64,000 nt of DNA from NCBI RefSeq assembly GCF_031458325.1, contig NZ_JAVDYG010000001.1:310001-374000 (forward strand), in the 5' to 3' direction. The position numbers were made by a program, and so were the translations under genes. The notes beneath the pieces are model-generated. The model was not told where the DNA came from, made no database searches, and worked only from the letters and a program-made list of their open reading frames with translations. This stretch comes from Nocardioides marmoribigeumensis. GTDB taxonomy: Bacteria; Actinomycetota; Actinomycetes; Propionibacteriales; Nocardioidaceae. Positions 26,886 through 38,480 of this stretch are shown here, one piece after another; the stretch's first letter is position 1; the number at the start of each line of letters is the position of its first letter.

Positions 26886-28328
26886 ATGGCGGACCTGACC
26901 ACCCCTGAGCAGCAGGCCGACGCCGTCGATGGCGGTGAGCTCAAGCGCGTCATGGGGCCACGGCTGCTCCTGCTGTTCATCGTCGGCGACATCCTCGGCG
27001 CCGGGGTGTACGCCGTCACCGGCGACATCGCGGGCAACGTCGGGGGGCTGGCATGGCTGCCCTTCGTCCTCGCCTTCGCGGTCGCGGCGGTGACGGCGAC
27101 GTCCTACATGGAACTGGTGACCAAGTACCCCCAGGCCGCCGGCGCCGCGCTCTACACGCACAAGGCCTTCGGGCTGCACTTCGTGACGTTCCTCGTCGCG
27201 TTCGCGGTGGTGTGCTCCGGGATCACCAGCGCCTCGACCTCCTCCCGGCTGCTCGCGGCCAACCTGCTCGCCGGGCTCGACGAGATCCTGCCCGTCGGCC
27301 TCCCGACCGGGGACGCCGCCGGCCTCGTCGTCGCACTGCTGTTCATGGTCGTGCTGGCGCTGGTCAACCTGCGCGGCGTCGGCGAGAGCGTGAAGTTCAA
27401 CGTCGTGCTGACCATGGTCGAGATGTCCGCGCTCGCCGTCGTCATCGGGATCGGGATGTACGCCGTGGCGCAGGGCAAGGCCGACGCCTCCCGCGTGCTC
27501 GACTTCGAGACGCCCGGGGGCACCGGGGCGTTCACGGCCATCGCCGTCGCGACCGCGGTGGCGTTCTTCGCGATGGTCGGGTTCGAGGACTCGGTCAACA
27601 TGGTCGAGGAGACCGAGGACCCGCAGCGCACCTTCCCGCGCGCGATGTTCACCGGGCTCGCGATCGCCGCCGCCATCTACGTGCTGGTGGCGGTCGCCGT
27701 CGTCGCGGTCCTCTCCCCCGCGCAGATCGCCCGCTCCTCCGAGGGCGAGACCGGCGTCCTGCTCACTGCGGTGAAGGCCGGCATGCCGTCCTTCCCGGTC
27801 GACTCGGTCTTCCCCTTCCTCACCGTCTTCGCCGTCGCGAACACCGCGCTGATCAACATGCTGATGGCCAGCAGGCTGGTCTACGGCATGGCCAAGCAGG
27901 GCGTGCTGCCCTCGGCGCTCGGCAGGGTGCTGCCCCACCGCCGGTCCCCCTGGGCGGGGATCGTGTTCACCACCGCCCTCGCGCTCGTGCTCGTCGTGGT
28001 CGTCTCCCAGCTCGCCGAGAGCACGGTCAGCTCGTTGGCCGGCACCACCGGGCTGCTGCTCCTGGTCGTCTTCGGCGTCGTCAACACGGCCGCGTTCGTG
28101 CTGCGCCAGGACCCGGGCGACGAGGCCTCCTTCCGCGCCCCGGTGTGGGCTCCGGTGGTGGGGGCCGTGGCCTGCCTCTTCCTCGCGGGGCCGTGGGCGC
28201 GGGACTCCGAGGACTGGGTGCAGTACCAGATCGCCGCAGGCATGGTCGGCCTCGGCGTGGTGCTCTGGCTGGCCACCTGGCTGACCCGCCGTGGCCGTTC
28301 GGCCCCCGCCCCGGCCCAGGGGCCCTAG
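26886..28328 (+). CDS. APC-family amino-acid permease
   Basis: A 480-residue inner-membrane transporter with about 12 hydrophobic helices. The first helix carries the APC signature FIVGDILGAGVYAVTGDIAG, whose unwound GAG segment binds substrate amino and carboxyl groups. FFAMVGFEDSVNMVEETEDP at helix 6 to loop 6-7 is another family mark. It most likely imports an amino acid or amine by proton symport. The hydrophilic N-terminus is short, and the C-terminus is basic, then Pro/Ala-rich. The divergent hydrolase could act on a related substrate, but there is no direct evidence. Confidence 0.88.
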   Translation: MADLTTPEQQADAVDGGELKRVMGPRLLLLFIVGDILGAGVYAVTGDIAGNVGGLAWLPFVLAFAVAAVTATSYMELVTKYPQAAGAALYTHKAFGLHFVTFLVAFAVVCSGITSASTSSRLLAANLLAGLDEILPVGLPTGDAAGLVVALLFMVVLALVNLRGVGESVKFNVVLTMVEMSALAVVIGIGMYAVAQGKADASRVLDFETPGGTGAFTAIAVATAVAFFAMVGFEDSVNMVEETEDPQRTFPRAMFTGLAIAAAIYVLVAVAVVAVLSPAQIARSSEGETGVLLTAVKAGMPSFPVDSVFPFLTVFAVANTALINMLMASRLVYGMAKQGVLPSALGRVLPHRRSPWAGIVFTTALALVLVVVVSQLAESTVSSLAGTTGLLLLVVFGVVNTAAFVLRQDPGDEASFRAPVWAPVVGAVACLFLAGPWARDSEDWVQYQIAAGMVGLGVVLWLATWLTRRGRSAPAPAQGP

Positions 28329-28379
28329 GCCGAACACGTGGAAGGTTCTCATTCGTCCCAAACGGGGTGTGCCCGCACC

Positions 28380-28385
28380 TAGGCT
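28380..28385 (+). promoter_or_regulatory. Likely -10 element of the hybrid kinase gene
   Basis: TAGGCT lies 15 bases before the ATG at 28401, giving a very short 5' leader of about eight bases. No clear -35 is visible. Confidence 0.35.
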
Positions 28386-28400
28386 GGCCCCTGAGACGAC

Positions 28401-31259
<2,859 letters not shown>

Positions 31260-31273
31260 CTCCGTCCGGACGT

Positions 31274-31316
31274 ACGACGAGGGCGCCGCTCCCCCCTGGT
31301 GCGGCGCCCTCGTCGT
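31274..31316. terminator. Bidirectional terminator-like hairpin
   Basis: A perfect 16-bp GC-rich stem (31274-31289 with 31301-31316) and an 11-base loop between two convergent genes, the hybrid kinase and the LPXTG protein. No T run follows on either strand, which is usual for actinobacterial terminators. Confidence 0.65.
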
Positions 31317-31329
31317 GGACGGTGAGACC

Positions 31330-32283
31330 TCAGGCCGTGGGCCGCCGGCGGACCAGCACCAGCCCCGCGCCGATGGCCACGAAACCGAGACCGGGCAGCC
31401 CGCTCCACACACCACCCGTGTTGGGCAGCGCGGCCACCGCAGGTGCCACCCGTGCGGCCGGGGCCACGTGCCGGGAGGCCTTCTCGTGCGCGGCCGGCGC
31501 CGCGACGGGACGCACGGTTCCGGTGAAGGCGTCGTGGACGACCTCCTCCTCACCCAGGACGATCGGCGTCGTGGCGGGCTCGTCGGTGGCGGGCTCGTCG
31601 GTGGCGGGCTCGTCGGTGGCGGGCTCGTCGGTGGCGGGCTCGTCGGTCGCGGGCTCCTCGGTGGCGGGCTCGTCGGTGGCGGGCTCGTCGGTGGCGGGCT
31701 CCTCGGTGGCCGGCTCGTCGGTCGCGGGCTCCTCGGTCGCGGGCTCCTCGGTCGCGGGGTCCTCGGTCGCGGGCTCCTCGGTCGCGGGCTCCTCGGTCGC
31801 GGGCTCCTCGGTCACGGGCTCCTCGGTCACGGGCTCCTCGGTCACGGGCTCCTCGGTCACGGGCTCCTCGGTCACGGGCTCCTCGGTCACGGGCTCCTCG
31901 GTCACGGGCTCCTCGACGGCCGGCTCCTCGGTGGCCGGCTCCTCGGTCGCCGGCTCCTCGCCGGGCGGGACCACGGGCGGCTCGACCACGGGCGGCTCGA
32001 CCACGGGCGGCTCGACCACGGGCGGCTGGACCACGGGCGGGTCGACCACCGGCGGGGCAGCGGGGTCGGAGCAGTGGCCCAACGCGTTGCCGTTGCCGTT
32101 CACGTTGCCGTTGCCCACCCCGTTCTCGGCACCCTGGCCGGCACCCTGGCCGACCCCGCACCCCTGCTCGCCGGCGCTGCCGTTGCCCGGGGTCGCGGAG
32201 GCGACCGCGCCGGAGCCGAGGACGAGGCCGATCGCGGCGAGGCCGAGGCCGACGGGCTCGAGGACGGTGCGCGTGGTGATCAT
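31330..32283 (-). CDS. Repeat-rich LPXTG cell-wall anchored surface protein
   Basis: A 317-residue surface protein. It starts with a signal peptide (about 1-30, ending VASATPG). A short Gly/Asn-rich domain with two cysteines follows, then PPVVE repeats, then about 26 pentapeptide repeats of the type [16 protein letters not shown] Val/Ala-rich stalk precedes the sorting signal: LPNTG, a hydrophobic helix, and a basic RRRPTA tail. A sortase should cut LPNTG and link the protein to peptidoglycan. The acidic Pro-rich repeat would form an extended stalk, with the N-terminal domain exposed. The ATG at 32283 has GGGAGGGA upstream. No sortase gene is in the window. Repeat number is likely to vary between strains. 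Confidence 0.88.
   Translation of the reverse strand: MITTRTVLEPVGLGLAAIGLVLGSGAVASATPGNGSAGEQGCGVGQGAGQGAENGVGNGNVNGNGNALGHCSDPAAPPVVDPPVVQPPVVEPPVVEPPVVEPPVVPPGEEPATEEPATEEPAVEEPVTEEPVTEEPVTEEPVTEEPVTEEPVTEEPVTEEPATEEPATEEPATEDPATEEPATEEPATDEPATEEPATDEPATDEPATEEPATDEPATDEPATDEPATDEPATDEPATTPIVLGEEEVVHDAFTGTVRPVAAPAAHEKASRHVAPAARVAPAVAALPNTGGVWSGLPGLGFVAIGAGLVLVRRRPTA
31568..31965 (-). repeat. Tandem 15-bp repeats coding pentapeptides
   Basis: About 26 in-frame 15-bp units within the LPXTG gene. They fall into homogenised blocks: seven consecutive near-identical EEPVT units in the centre, with EEPAT and DEPAT blocks on either side. Such blocks point to recent unequal recombination or slippage, and also make assembly of this spot error-prone. 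Confidence 0.92.
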
Positions 32284-32425
32284 GGTGTGTTCCCTCCCTG
32301 GGTGACCCGGTGCGGTCGAGGGGGACAACGAGAGGATCGACGCGAGGAAACGGGCAAACGGGATATATCCTCCGTTCGGACCATGTCCTGGCCGGATCGG
32401 GTCACCCTGCTGGCAGAGTCGGACC

Positions 32426-33220
32426 ATGACCGACCCCAGCACCGCCACCAGCACCGCCACCAAGGCCACCGAGCTCCTCCGGCTCCACCGGGACCCGACC
32501 CTGCTCACCGTCGTCAACGTCTGGGACGTGATCAGCGCGCGCGTCGTGGCGCAGGTGGAGGGCACCACCGCCCTGGCCACCGCGAGCCACTCGATCGCCG
32601 CGTCCTACGGCTACGACGACGGCGAGAACATCCCGCTCGACCTCATGCTCGAGGCGGTCCAGCGCATCGTCGCCGCCACCGACCTCCCGGTGACCGCCGA
32701 CCTCGAGGGCGGCTACGGCGACGCGGCCGAGACGGTGCGGCGCGCGATCGGCCTCGGCGTGGTCGGCGCCAACATCGAGGACCAGCTGAAGCCGCTGCCC
32801 GAGGCGGCCCGCCAGGTCGAGGCGATCATGAAGGCGGCCGAGCAGGAGGGCGTCGACTTCGTCCTCAACGCCCGCACCGACGCCTTCCACCTGCGCCGCG
32901 ACCGCGACAAGGCCGACAACCTCGCCGAGGCGGTCCAGCGCGGCAAGGCCTACCTCGACGCCGGGGCCCCGGTGGTGTTCGTCCCGGCGATCCTCGACGA
33001 GACCGACGTGCGCACGCTGGTCGACGCGCTCGGACCGCAGCGGCTGACGCTGATCGGCATCCCCGGCGTACCCCCGCTCGCCACGCTCGAGGCGCTCGGC
33101 GTGGCCCGCGTCTCCTACGGCCCGATGTCGCAGAACGTCGCCCTCACGGCGCTGCAGGAGCTCGTCGAGGACGTGCACCGCGGCGGCGGCGTGCCGAGCA
33201 CCATGCGCATCCTCAACTGA
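32426..33220 (+). CDS. Isocitrate lyase/PEP mutase family protein
   Basis: A 264-residue TIM-barrel enzyme of the isocitrate lyase/phosphoenolpyruvate mutase superfamily. The fold signatures are [13 protein letters not shown] near the start, [10 protein letters not shown] (metal-binding acidic residues) at about 92-101, and GANIEDQL and NARTDAFHL. Members cleave or rearrange C-C or C-P bonds in 2-hydroxy or phosphono acids. The loop that carries the catalytic Cys of isocitrate lyase is replaced here ([17 protein letters not shown]), so it is not isocitrate lyase. A methylisocitrate lyase-like or oxaloacetate-type activity is possible, and the substrate is unknown. The GGATATATCC palindrome in the gap upstream may be regulatory for this gene or the divergent LPXTG gene. 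Confidence 0.85.
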   Translation: MTDPSTATSTATKATELLRLHRDPTLLTVVNVWDVISARVVAQVEGTTALATASHSIAASYGYDDGENIPLDLMLEAVQRIVAATDLPVTADLEGGYGDAAETVRRAIGLGVVGANIEDQLKPLPEAARQVEAIMKAAEQEGVDFVLNARTDAFHLRRDRDKADNLAEAVQRGKAYLDAGAPVVFVPAILDETDVRTLVDALGPQRLTLIGIPGVPPLATLEALGVARVSYGPMSQNVALTALQELVEDVHRGGGVPSTMRILN

Positions 33221-33227
33221 GCCAGTC

Positions 33228-33246
33228 GCCCCGGGTTGCCCGGGGC
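33228..33246. terminator. Short GC hairpin between the mutase and aldo/keto reductase genes
   Basis: GCCCCGGG-TTG-CCCGGGGC, a perfect 8-bp stem with a three-base loop. It ends 14 bases before the next ATG. It may weaken read-through or regulate translation of the reductase. Confidence 0.4.
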
Positions 33247-33260
33247 GGCAGGGTGGAGGC

Positions 33261-34232
33261 ATGCGCTACGCACGACTCGGCTCCAGCGGCCTCACCGTCT
33301 CCGCCATCACCCTCGGCTGCATGAGCTGGGGCGACGCCGACCGGGGCGGGCACCCCTGGGTGCTCGACGAGGAGGCGGCGCGCGGGATCATCCGCGACGC
33401 GCTCGAGGCCGGCATCACGACCTTCGACACCGCCAACGTCTACTCCGGCGGCAGCAGCGAGGAGTTCACCGGACGCGCCCTGAAGGACCTGGCCGCACGC
33501 GAGGACGTCGTCATCGCCACCAAGGTCCACGGCCGGATGCGTCCCGGACCCTACGGCGCGGGCCTGTCCCGCAAGGCGATCCTCCACGAGATCGACGCGT
33601 CGCTGCGCCGCCTGGGCACCGACTACGTCGACCTCTACCAGATCCACCGGTGGGACCCCGAGGTCCCGATCGAGGAGACGATGGAGGCGCTGCACGACGT
33701 CGTGCGCGCGGGCAAGGCGCGCTACCTCGGGGCGTCGTCGATGTACGCCTGGCAGTTCGCCAAGGCCCAGCAGGTCGCCGAGCGCCACGGCTGGACGCCG
33801 TTCGTCTCCATGCAGGACCACTACAACCTGCTCTACCGCGAGGAGGAGCGGGAGATGCTGCCGCTGTGCGCCGACCAGGGCGTCGGCGTACTGCCGTGGA
33901 GCCCCCTCGCGCGCGGTCGCCTCACCCGGGACTGGGACACCGGGACCGCCCGCACCGAGACCGACCAGTTCGGCGGCACGCTCTACCGCGACGAGGACCG
34001 CGCGATCGTCGACCAGGTCGCCGCAGTGGCCGAGCGGCGGGGCCTGCCGCGAGCCCAGGTCGCCCTGTCCTGGCTGCTCCACCAGCCGGTGGTCACCTCG
34101 CCGATCGTGGGCGTCACCAAGCCGCAGCACCTCGCCGACGCGGTCGCCGCCGTCGACGTGGAGCTGTCGCCCGACGAGCTCGAGGAGCTGGGGGCCGGCT
34201 ACCTCCCGCACGCCGTCGCCGGCCACCGCTAG
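33261..34232 (+). CDS. Aldo/keto reductase
   Basis: A 323-residue NADP(H)-dependent aldo/keto reductase with a TIM barrel. The catalytic tetrad is recognisable: Asp in [12 protein letters not shown], Tyr in the same stretch, Lys in ATKVHG and His in YQIHRWD. The C-terminal [20 protein letters not shown] binds the cofactor phosphate. It resembles the YghZ/Tas-like subgroup acting on aldehydes or methylglyoxal-type compounds. The ATG at 33261 follows GGTGGAGG. The gene is in line with the upstream PEP-mutase family gene (40-base gap), so they may be cotranscribed, although a GC hairpin lies between them. Confidence 0.9.
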   Translation: MRYARLGSSGLTVSAITLGCMSWGDADRGGHPWVLDEEAARGIIRDALEAGITTFDTANVYSGGSSEEFTGRALKDLAAREDVVIATKVHGRMRPGPYGAGLSRKAILHEIDASLRRLGTDYVDLYQIHRWDPEVPIEETMEALHDVVRAGKARYLGASSMYAWQFAKAQQVAERHGWTPFVSMQDHYNLLYREEEREMLPLCADQGVGVLPWSPLARGRLTRDWDTGTARTETDQFGGTLYRDEDRAIVDQVAAVAERRGLPRAQVALSWLLHQPVVTSPIVGVTKPQHLADAVAAVDVELSPDELEELGAGYLPHAVAGHR

Positions 34233-34254
34233 CCCCCGGCTGCGGCGTGGGGAC

Positions 34255-34286
34255 TTGACGAGCCCCCCGGGGACCGGAGGTAGGCT
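34255..34286 (+). promoter_or_regulatory. Promoter of the tmsA-tmsB operon
   Basis: TTGACG (34255-34260) and TAGGCT (34281-34286) are good -35 and -10 matches, with a rather long 20-base spacer. The ATG of the first gene lies six bases after the -10, so the message should be leaderless. Confidence 0.55.
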
Positions 34287-34292
34287 CCGCTT

Positions 34293-35693
34293 ATGAGGTG
34301 GAGGAACACCCGCACGGCTGCGACCGAGGTGGGCTGGACCGGGCACGAGGCGGGCGTCGACCGCCTGCGCGCCTCCTACGCCGCGATCCCCGCCGGGGCC
34401 CCGGTCCGCCTGGCCAAGCCGACGTCCAACCTCTTCCGGTCGCGCGCCGGCACCGACGCCCCGGGCCTCGACGTCTCCGGCCTCGCCGGCGTGGTCGTGG
34501 TCGCCCCGGAGACGCGGACCGCCGACGTGCAGGGCATGTGCACCTACGAGACGCTCGTCGACGCGACCCTCCCCCACGGGCTGATCCCGCTGGTCGTCCC
34601 CCAGCTGAGGTCGATCACCCTCGGTGGCGCGGTCACCGGGCTGGGCATCGAGTCGACCTCGTTCCGCAACGGGCTCCCCCACGAGTCCGTGCTCGAGATG
34701 GACGTCCTCACCGGCGACGGCTCGATCACGACGGTCAAGCCGGGCGAGCCGCTGTTCGACGCCTTCCCCAACTCCTACGGCTCGCTGGGCTACGCCACCC
34801 GGCTGCGCATCGAGCTCGAGGAGGTCCAGCCCTACGTCGCCCTGCGCCACCTGCGGTTCGGCGACCTCGAGGAGCTGTCCGCCGTCATCGAGCAGGTCGC
34901 CGGCTCGCGCGAGTGGGACGGCGAGCGGGTCGACGGGCTCGACGGTGTCGCCTTCTCCCCCACCGAGGGCGTGCTCACGCTGGCTCGCTGGACCGACGAG
35001 CCGGGCCCCACCTCCGACTACACCGGCCAGGAGATCTACTACCGCTCGCTGCAGGAGCGCGACACCGACCGGCTGACCACCTACGACTACCTCTGGCGCT
35101 GGGACACCGACTGGTTCTGGTGCTCGGGCGCCTTCGGCCTGCACGACCCGCGCGTGCGGCGGGTGTGGCCGCGCCGCTGGCGACGCAGCGACGTCTACCA
35201 CCGGCTTGTCGGCCTCGACCAGCGCCTCGGCATCGTCGCGCGCCAGGACCGCCGCAAGGGCATCGCCCGCGAGCGCGTCATCCAGGACGTCGAGGTCCCG
35301 GTCGACCGCACGGGCGAGTTCGTGCGCTGGTTCGACGAGGCCGTCGGCATGCGCCCGGTGTGGCTGTGCCCGCTGCGGCTGCGCGAGCACCCGGAGACCG
35401 GGGCGCGCACCTGGCCGTGCTACCCGCTGACCCCCGGCACGACGTACGTCAACGCCGGCTTCTGGGGCACCGTCGAGGTCCCCCCCGGCACGCCCGACGG
35501 CACGCTCAACCGCGAGGTGGAGCGCATCGTCACCGAGCTCGGCGGTCACAAGTCGCTCTACTCCGACGCCTACTACGACGAGGCGACCTTCGCCTCCCTC
35601 TACAACACCCCCCACCTCGACGAGATCAGGCGCACGACCGATCCGGAAGGACGCCTGACTCCCCTGTACGACAAGGCGGTTCGACGACGTTGA
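34293..35693 (+). CDS. tmsA: FAD-binding oxidoreductase for 10-methyl branched fatty acids (TmsA/BfaA type)
   Basis: A 466-residue flavoprotein of the VAO/PCMH family. The FAD-binding region about 65-170 includes RAGTDAPGLDVSGLAGVVVV and PQLRSITLGGAVTGLGIEST, where PQLR-SITLGGA is the pyrophosphate-binding turn. In actinobacteria this protein is paired with a CFA-synthase-like methyltransferase. The methyltransferase adds a methylene group at C10 of oleoyl chains, and this flavoprotein reduces it to give 10-methylstearic (tuberculostearic) acid. The pair here overlaps by four bases, which supports the assignment strongly. The start ATG is six bases after a TAGGCT -10. An alternative is a sterol-reductase-like enzyme, but the partner gene argues against it. 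Confidence 0.85.
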   Translation: MRWRNTRTAATEVGWTGHEAGVDRLRASYAAIPAGAPVRLAKPTSNLFRSRAGTDAPGLDVSGLAGVVVVAPETRTADVQGMCTYETLVDATLPHGLIPLVVPQLRSITLGGAVTGLGIESTSFRNGLPHESVLEMDVLTGDGSITTVKPGEPLFDAFPNSYGSLGYATRLRIELEEVQPYVALRHLRFGDLEELSAVIEQVAGSREWDGERVDGLDGVAFSPTEGVLTLARWTDEPGPTSDYTGQEIYYRSLQERDTDRLTTYDYLWRWDTDWFWCSGAFGLHDPRVRRVWPRRWRRSDVYHRLVGLDQRLGIVARQDRRKGIARERVIQDVEVPVDRTGEFVRWFDEAVGMRPVWLCPLRLREHPETGARTWPCYPLTPGTTYVNAGFWGTVEVPPGTPDGTLNREVERIVTELGGHKSLYSDAYYDEATFASLYNTPHLDEIRRTTDPEGRLTPLYDKAVRRR

Positions 35694-36985
35694 CCATTCG
35701 CTCCACGCTCCTCGCCCCGACCGGCATCGCCGGCGCCCTGGCCGGTCTCTTCGAGCACGGCATGCCCTTCCGCCTCACCGCGTACGACGGCAGCGCGGCC
35801 GGCGACGTCGACTCCGCGATCCGCGTGCACCTGGTGCGCGAGCGCGGACTGGCCTACATCCTCACCGCGCCAGGCGACCTGGGGATGGCGCGTGCCTACG
35901 TGATGGGCGACCTCGAGCTGGAGGGCGTCCACCCGGGCGACCCCTACGACCTGCTCGTGCTGGCGATGAGCCGCTTCACGCTGCGCATGCCGAGCCCGGT
36001 GGAGCTCGTGCAGCTGCTGCGGGCGCTGGGCATCAGCCACCTGCTGCCGCCGCCGGTCCCCGCGCTCGAGCACGCGCCGCGCTGGCGCCGGCTGGTCGAC
36101 GGCGCCATGCACAGCAAGGCGCGCGACGCCGAGGCGATCCACCACCACTACGACGTCTCCAACCGGTTCTACGAGCTGGTGCTCGGCCCGTCGATGACCT
36201 ACACCTGCGCCTGCTACCCCACCGCGGACGCGACGCTGGAGGAGGCACAGGCGTTCAAGTACGACCTGGTCTGCCGCAAGCTCGGCCTCCGGCCCGGCAT
36301 GCGGCTGCTCGACGTCGGCTGCGGCTGGGGCGGCATGGTGCGCCACGCGGTGACCCACTACGGCGTCACCGCGATCGGCGTGACCCTCTCGCGCGAGCAG
36401 GCGACGTGGGGCCAGGAGGCGGTCAAGGCCGACGGGCTCGACGACCGCGCCGAGATCCGCCACCAGGACTACCGCGACGTGGCCGAGGGTGAGTTCGACG
36501 CGATCAGCTCCATCGGGCTGACCGAGCACATCGGCGTGCGCAACTACCCGTCGTACTTCGGGTTCCTGCGCGACAAGCTGGTCCCCGGCGGCCGCCTGCT
36601 CAACCACTGCATCACGCGACCCGACAACCGGCTCACGCGCACCGGCGCGTTCATCGACCGCTACGTCTTCCCCGACGGCGAGCTCACGGGCTCGGGCAAG
36701 ATCATCACCGAGATCCAGGACTGCGGCCTCGAGGTGCGCCACGAGGAGAACCTCCGCGAGCACTACGCGATGACCTGCCGTGCGTGGGCGCGCAACCTGG
36801 CGGCCCACTGGGACGAGTGCGTGGCGGAGGCCGGTGAGCAGACGGCCCGCGTGTGGGGCCTCTACCTCGCCGGCTGCAGCCGAGGCTTCGAGATCAACGA
36901 CATCCAGCTCCACCAGGTGCTGGCGGTCAAGCCGCGCGAGGACGGGTCGGTGGACTTCCCGCTGCGTCCGGACTGGCTCAGCTGA
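35690..36985 (+). CDS. tmsB: CFA-synthase-like fatty-acid methyltransferase (TmsB/BfaB type)
   Basis: A 431-residue S-adenosylmethionine-dependent methyltransferase of the cyclopropane fatty-acid synthase family. Motif I is LLDVGCGWGGMVRHAV at about 205-220. YDVSNRFYELVLGPSMTYTC and the bicarbonate/active-site region (SIGLTEHIGVRNYPSYF) are family marks. With the upstream flavoprotein it should make 10-methylene and then 10-methyl fatty acids on phospholipids. The N-terminal 110 residues form the extra domain of the long actinobacterial form. The only start consistent with the family N-terminus is TTG at 35690, which overlaps the tmsA stop as TTGA; translation is therefore coupled and the rare start is believable. 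No tmsC-like gene follows. Confidence 0.87.
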   Translation: MTIRSTLLAPTGIAGALAGLFEHGMPFRLTAYDGSAAGDVDSAIRVHLVRERGLAYILTAPGDLGMARAYVMGDLELEGVHPGDPYDLLVLAMSRFTLRMPSPVELVQLLRALGISHLLPPPVPALEHAPRWRRLVDGAMHSKARDAEAIHHHYDVSNRFYELVLGPSMTYTCACYPTADATLEEAQAFKYDLVCRKLGLRPGMRLLDVGCGWGGMVRHAVTHYGVTAIGVTLSREQATWGQEAVKADGLDDRAEIRHQDYRDVAEGEFDAISSIGLTEHIGVRNYPSYFGFLRDKLVPGGRLLNHCITRPDNRLTRTGAFIDRYVFPDGELTGSGKIITEIQDCGLEVRHEENLREHYAMTCRAWARNLAAHWDECVAEAGEQTARVWGLYLAGCSRGFEINDIQLHQVLAVKPREDGSVDFPLRPDWLS

Positions 36986-37011
36986 GGCGACCGAGTCGTC
37001 AGCCTCGGGAC

Positions 37012-37563
37012 GTGGAGCCACTGCCGACCTGGGACGAGCGCACCCGCCCGCCGCTGGTCACCTACGCCGACGCACCGCCGTACGCCGCCGGCGCCCGGTC
37101 GCACCTGCGTGCGATCCACGACCACTACCGCAACGGGTTGCGCCTGGTCGTCGAGACCGCCGAGGCCGCGGCAGCCGGCCAGGCCTCACCCGTTGACGTG
37201 CGCGAGGCCGTGCACGCGGCCGGGCTCACCGAGACCTACCAGCGGCTGGGCTCCTGGTGCGGCCAGCTGTGCCAGGCGCTGACGCAGCACCACACGATCG
37301 AGGACGTCGTGCTCTCCCCCCAGCTGCGTGCCGCCGACGACGACCTCGCCCCGACCCTCGACCGCCTCAGGCACGAGCACGAGGTCGTGCGCGAGGTGCT
37401 CGAGCGCGTGGACGCGGCGGTGGTGGCCTACGCCCGCGACCGCGCCCGGGTCGTCGACCTCCTGGCGGAGGTGCGTCACCTGCGCGACCTGCTGCTCTCG
37501 CACTTCGCCTACGAGGAGGAGGCCGTCGGCCTGGCCCTCGGCGTGCACGGCATCGGGGTCTAG
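37012..37563 (+). CDS. Hemerythrin HHE-domain protein
   Basis: A 183-residue four-helix protein of the hemerythrin/HHE family that binds a di-iron centre. Expected ligands are spread over the helices: HDHY at about 42, QHHTIEDVVL at about 88, RHEHEVV at about 120 and LSHFAYEEE at about 165. Such proteins sense or bind oxygen or nitric oxide, or buffer iron. The GTG at 37012 lies 26 bases after tmsB, so it may share the transcript. No other start matches better. It ends five bases before the convergent cadI gene stop. Confidence 0.8.
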   Translation: MEPLPTWDERTRPPLVTYADAPPYAAGARSHLRAIHDHYRNGLRLVVETAEAAAAGQASPVDVREAVHAAGLTETYQRLGSWCGQLCQALTQHHTIEDVVLSPQLRAADDDLAPTLDRLRHEHEVVREVLERVDAAVVAYARDRARVVDLLAEVRHLRDLLLSHFAYEEEAVGLALGVHGIGV

Positions 37564-37568
37564 GTCCC

Positions 37569-37973
37569 TCAGCAGCAGGCGGCCTCGGACGGCGCCCCGA
37601 AGGTGGGGCTGTCGGCCAGGACCGTGTAGACCTCCCAGCGCTCGCCGTCGGGGGCGCCCTGCACCCAGAACTTGTCCTGCGCGGCGTAGCAGCAGGTCGT
37701 CCCGCGCTCGTCGACCGACGCCAGGCCGGCCGCGGCGAGCCGGGTCTGCTCCGCGTCGACGGCGTCGACGTCGGCGACCTCGACGCCGAGGTGGTTGAGC
37801 GTCCCGCCCTGGCCGGGGTTCTCGAGCAGGACGAGCTTGAGCGGCGGCTCGGTGACGACGAAGTTGGCGTAGCCGGGCCGCCGCTTGGCCGGCTCGACCC
37901 CGAACAGGGTCGCGTAGAACCGGACGGCGACCTCCACGTCGTCGACGTTGAGGGCGAGCTGGACACGGGACAT
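37569..37973 (-). CDS. cadI: ArsI/CadI-family metalloenzyme (vicinal oxygen chelate fold)
   Basis: A 134-residue protein of the ArsI/CadI family with a glyoxalase-like VOC fold. Metal ligands are visible as His61 (NHLGVEV) and Glu114 (ERWEVYT). A vicinal pair Cys94-Cys95 in GTTCCYA is the site that binds trivalent organoarsenicals in ArsI C-As lyases. The protein ends in a second Cys pair. ArsI splits the carbon-arsenic bond of methylarsenite; CadI in mycobacteria is induced by cadmium. The gene is divergent from arsR across 74 bases filled with inverted repeats. The ATG at 37973 follows AGGAA. Confidence 0.88.
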   Translation of the reverse strand: MSRVQLALNVDDVEVAVRFYATLFGVEPAKRRPGYANFVVTEPPLKLVLLENPGQGGTLNHLGVEVADVDAVDAEQTRLAAAGLASVDERGTTCCYAAQDKFWVQGAPDGERWEVYTVLADSPTFGAPSEAACC

Positions 37974-37982
37974 GGGTTCCTC

Positions 37983-38010
37983 CTGGACATAGACGATTGT
38001 CGATGTCCAG
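37983..38010. promoter_or_regulatory. 28-bp palindromic operator next to cadI
   Basis: CTGGACAT at 37983-37990 and ATGTCCAG at 38003-38010 are perfect inverted arms; inside, GAC-GATT-GTC continues the symmetry. In total 12 of 14 positions match. It lies 10 bases upstream of the cadI ATG, so a repressor here would block cadI. ArsR is the obvious candidate. Confidence 0.6.
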
Positions 38011-38032
38011 GTTGCAGACCAACATCGATCTC

Positions 38033-38046
38033 TGTCAATATCGACA
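38033..38046. promoter_or_regulatory. ArsR-type operator next to arsR
   Basis: TGTCAATATCGACA is a 14-bp near-perfect palindrome ending one base before the arsR ATG. Its GAC/GTC arms resemble those of the neighbouring 28-bp palindrome, so one protein may bind both and autoregulate. Confidence 0.6.
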
Positions 38047-38047
38047 C

Positions 38048-38404
38048 ATGTCAAAGTCTGATCTGACGCTCACGCCGGTCCAGACCGTGGCGTGCTGCTC
38101 CCCCCTGGTGGCAGAGCCGCTCTCCGAGGAGCACGCGCGCCGCGTCGCTCCCCTGCTCAAGGCCCTCGCCGACCCCGTCCGGCTGCGGCTCCTGTCCCTG
38201 GTGGCCTCCCACACCGACGGCGAGGCCTGCGTGTGCGACCTCAACGACGCCTTTGAGCTGTCCCAGCCGACGATCAGCCACCACCTCAAGGTCCTCCACG
38301 AGGTCGGGCTGCTGGACCGCTCCAAGCGCGGGGTGTGGGTCTACTACGCCGTACGCCGTGACGCGCTGGCCGACCTCGGGGCCCTCATCGGCGGGGTGGC
38401 GTGA
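38048..38404 (+). CDS. arsR: ArsR/SmtB-family metalloregulator
   Basis: A 118-residue winged-helix repressor. The recognition helix is LSQPTISHHLKVLHEVGLL at about 71-89. The alpha-3 metal motif is present as ACVCDL (Cys61, Cys63), the classic arsenite/antimonite site, and an additional Cys16-Cys17 pair near the N-terminus could also bind metal. It should leave DNA when arsenite or a similar ion binds. The ATG at 38048 was chosen over the upstream frame at 37997 because it lies directly after the operator and gives the family N-terminus. It is divergent from cadI and is followed by the arsC remnant. Confidence 0.92.
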   Translation: MSKSDLTLTPVQTVACCSPLVAEPLSEEHARRVAPLLKALADPVRLRLLSLVASHTDGEACVCDLNDAFELSQPTISHHLKVLHEVGLLDRSKRGVWVYYAVRRDALADLGALIGGVA

Positions 38405-38480
38405 GCCCGCGGAGCGGCACGTCTTGTCCGGCCTTCGTTCTCGTGCTCCTGCTCGTCCCGCTCACCCTCGAGGAGACCTC

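Noticed and set aside
31568-31965. CRISPR array
   Set aside because: The repeats are contiguous 15-bp units in frame with no spacers; they code for the LPXTG stalk.
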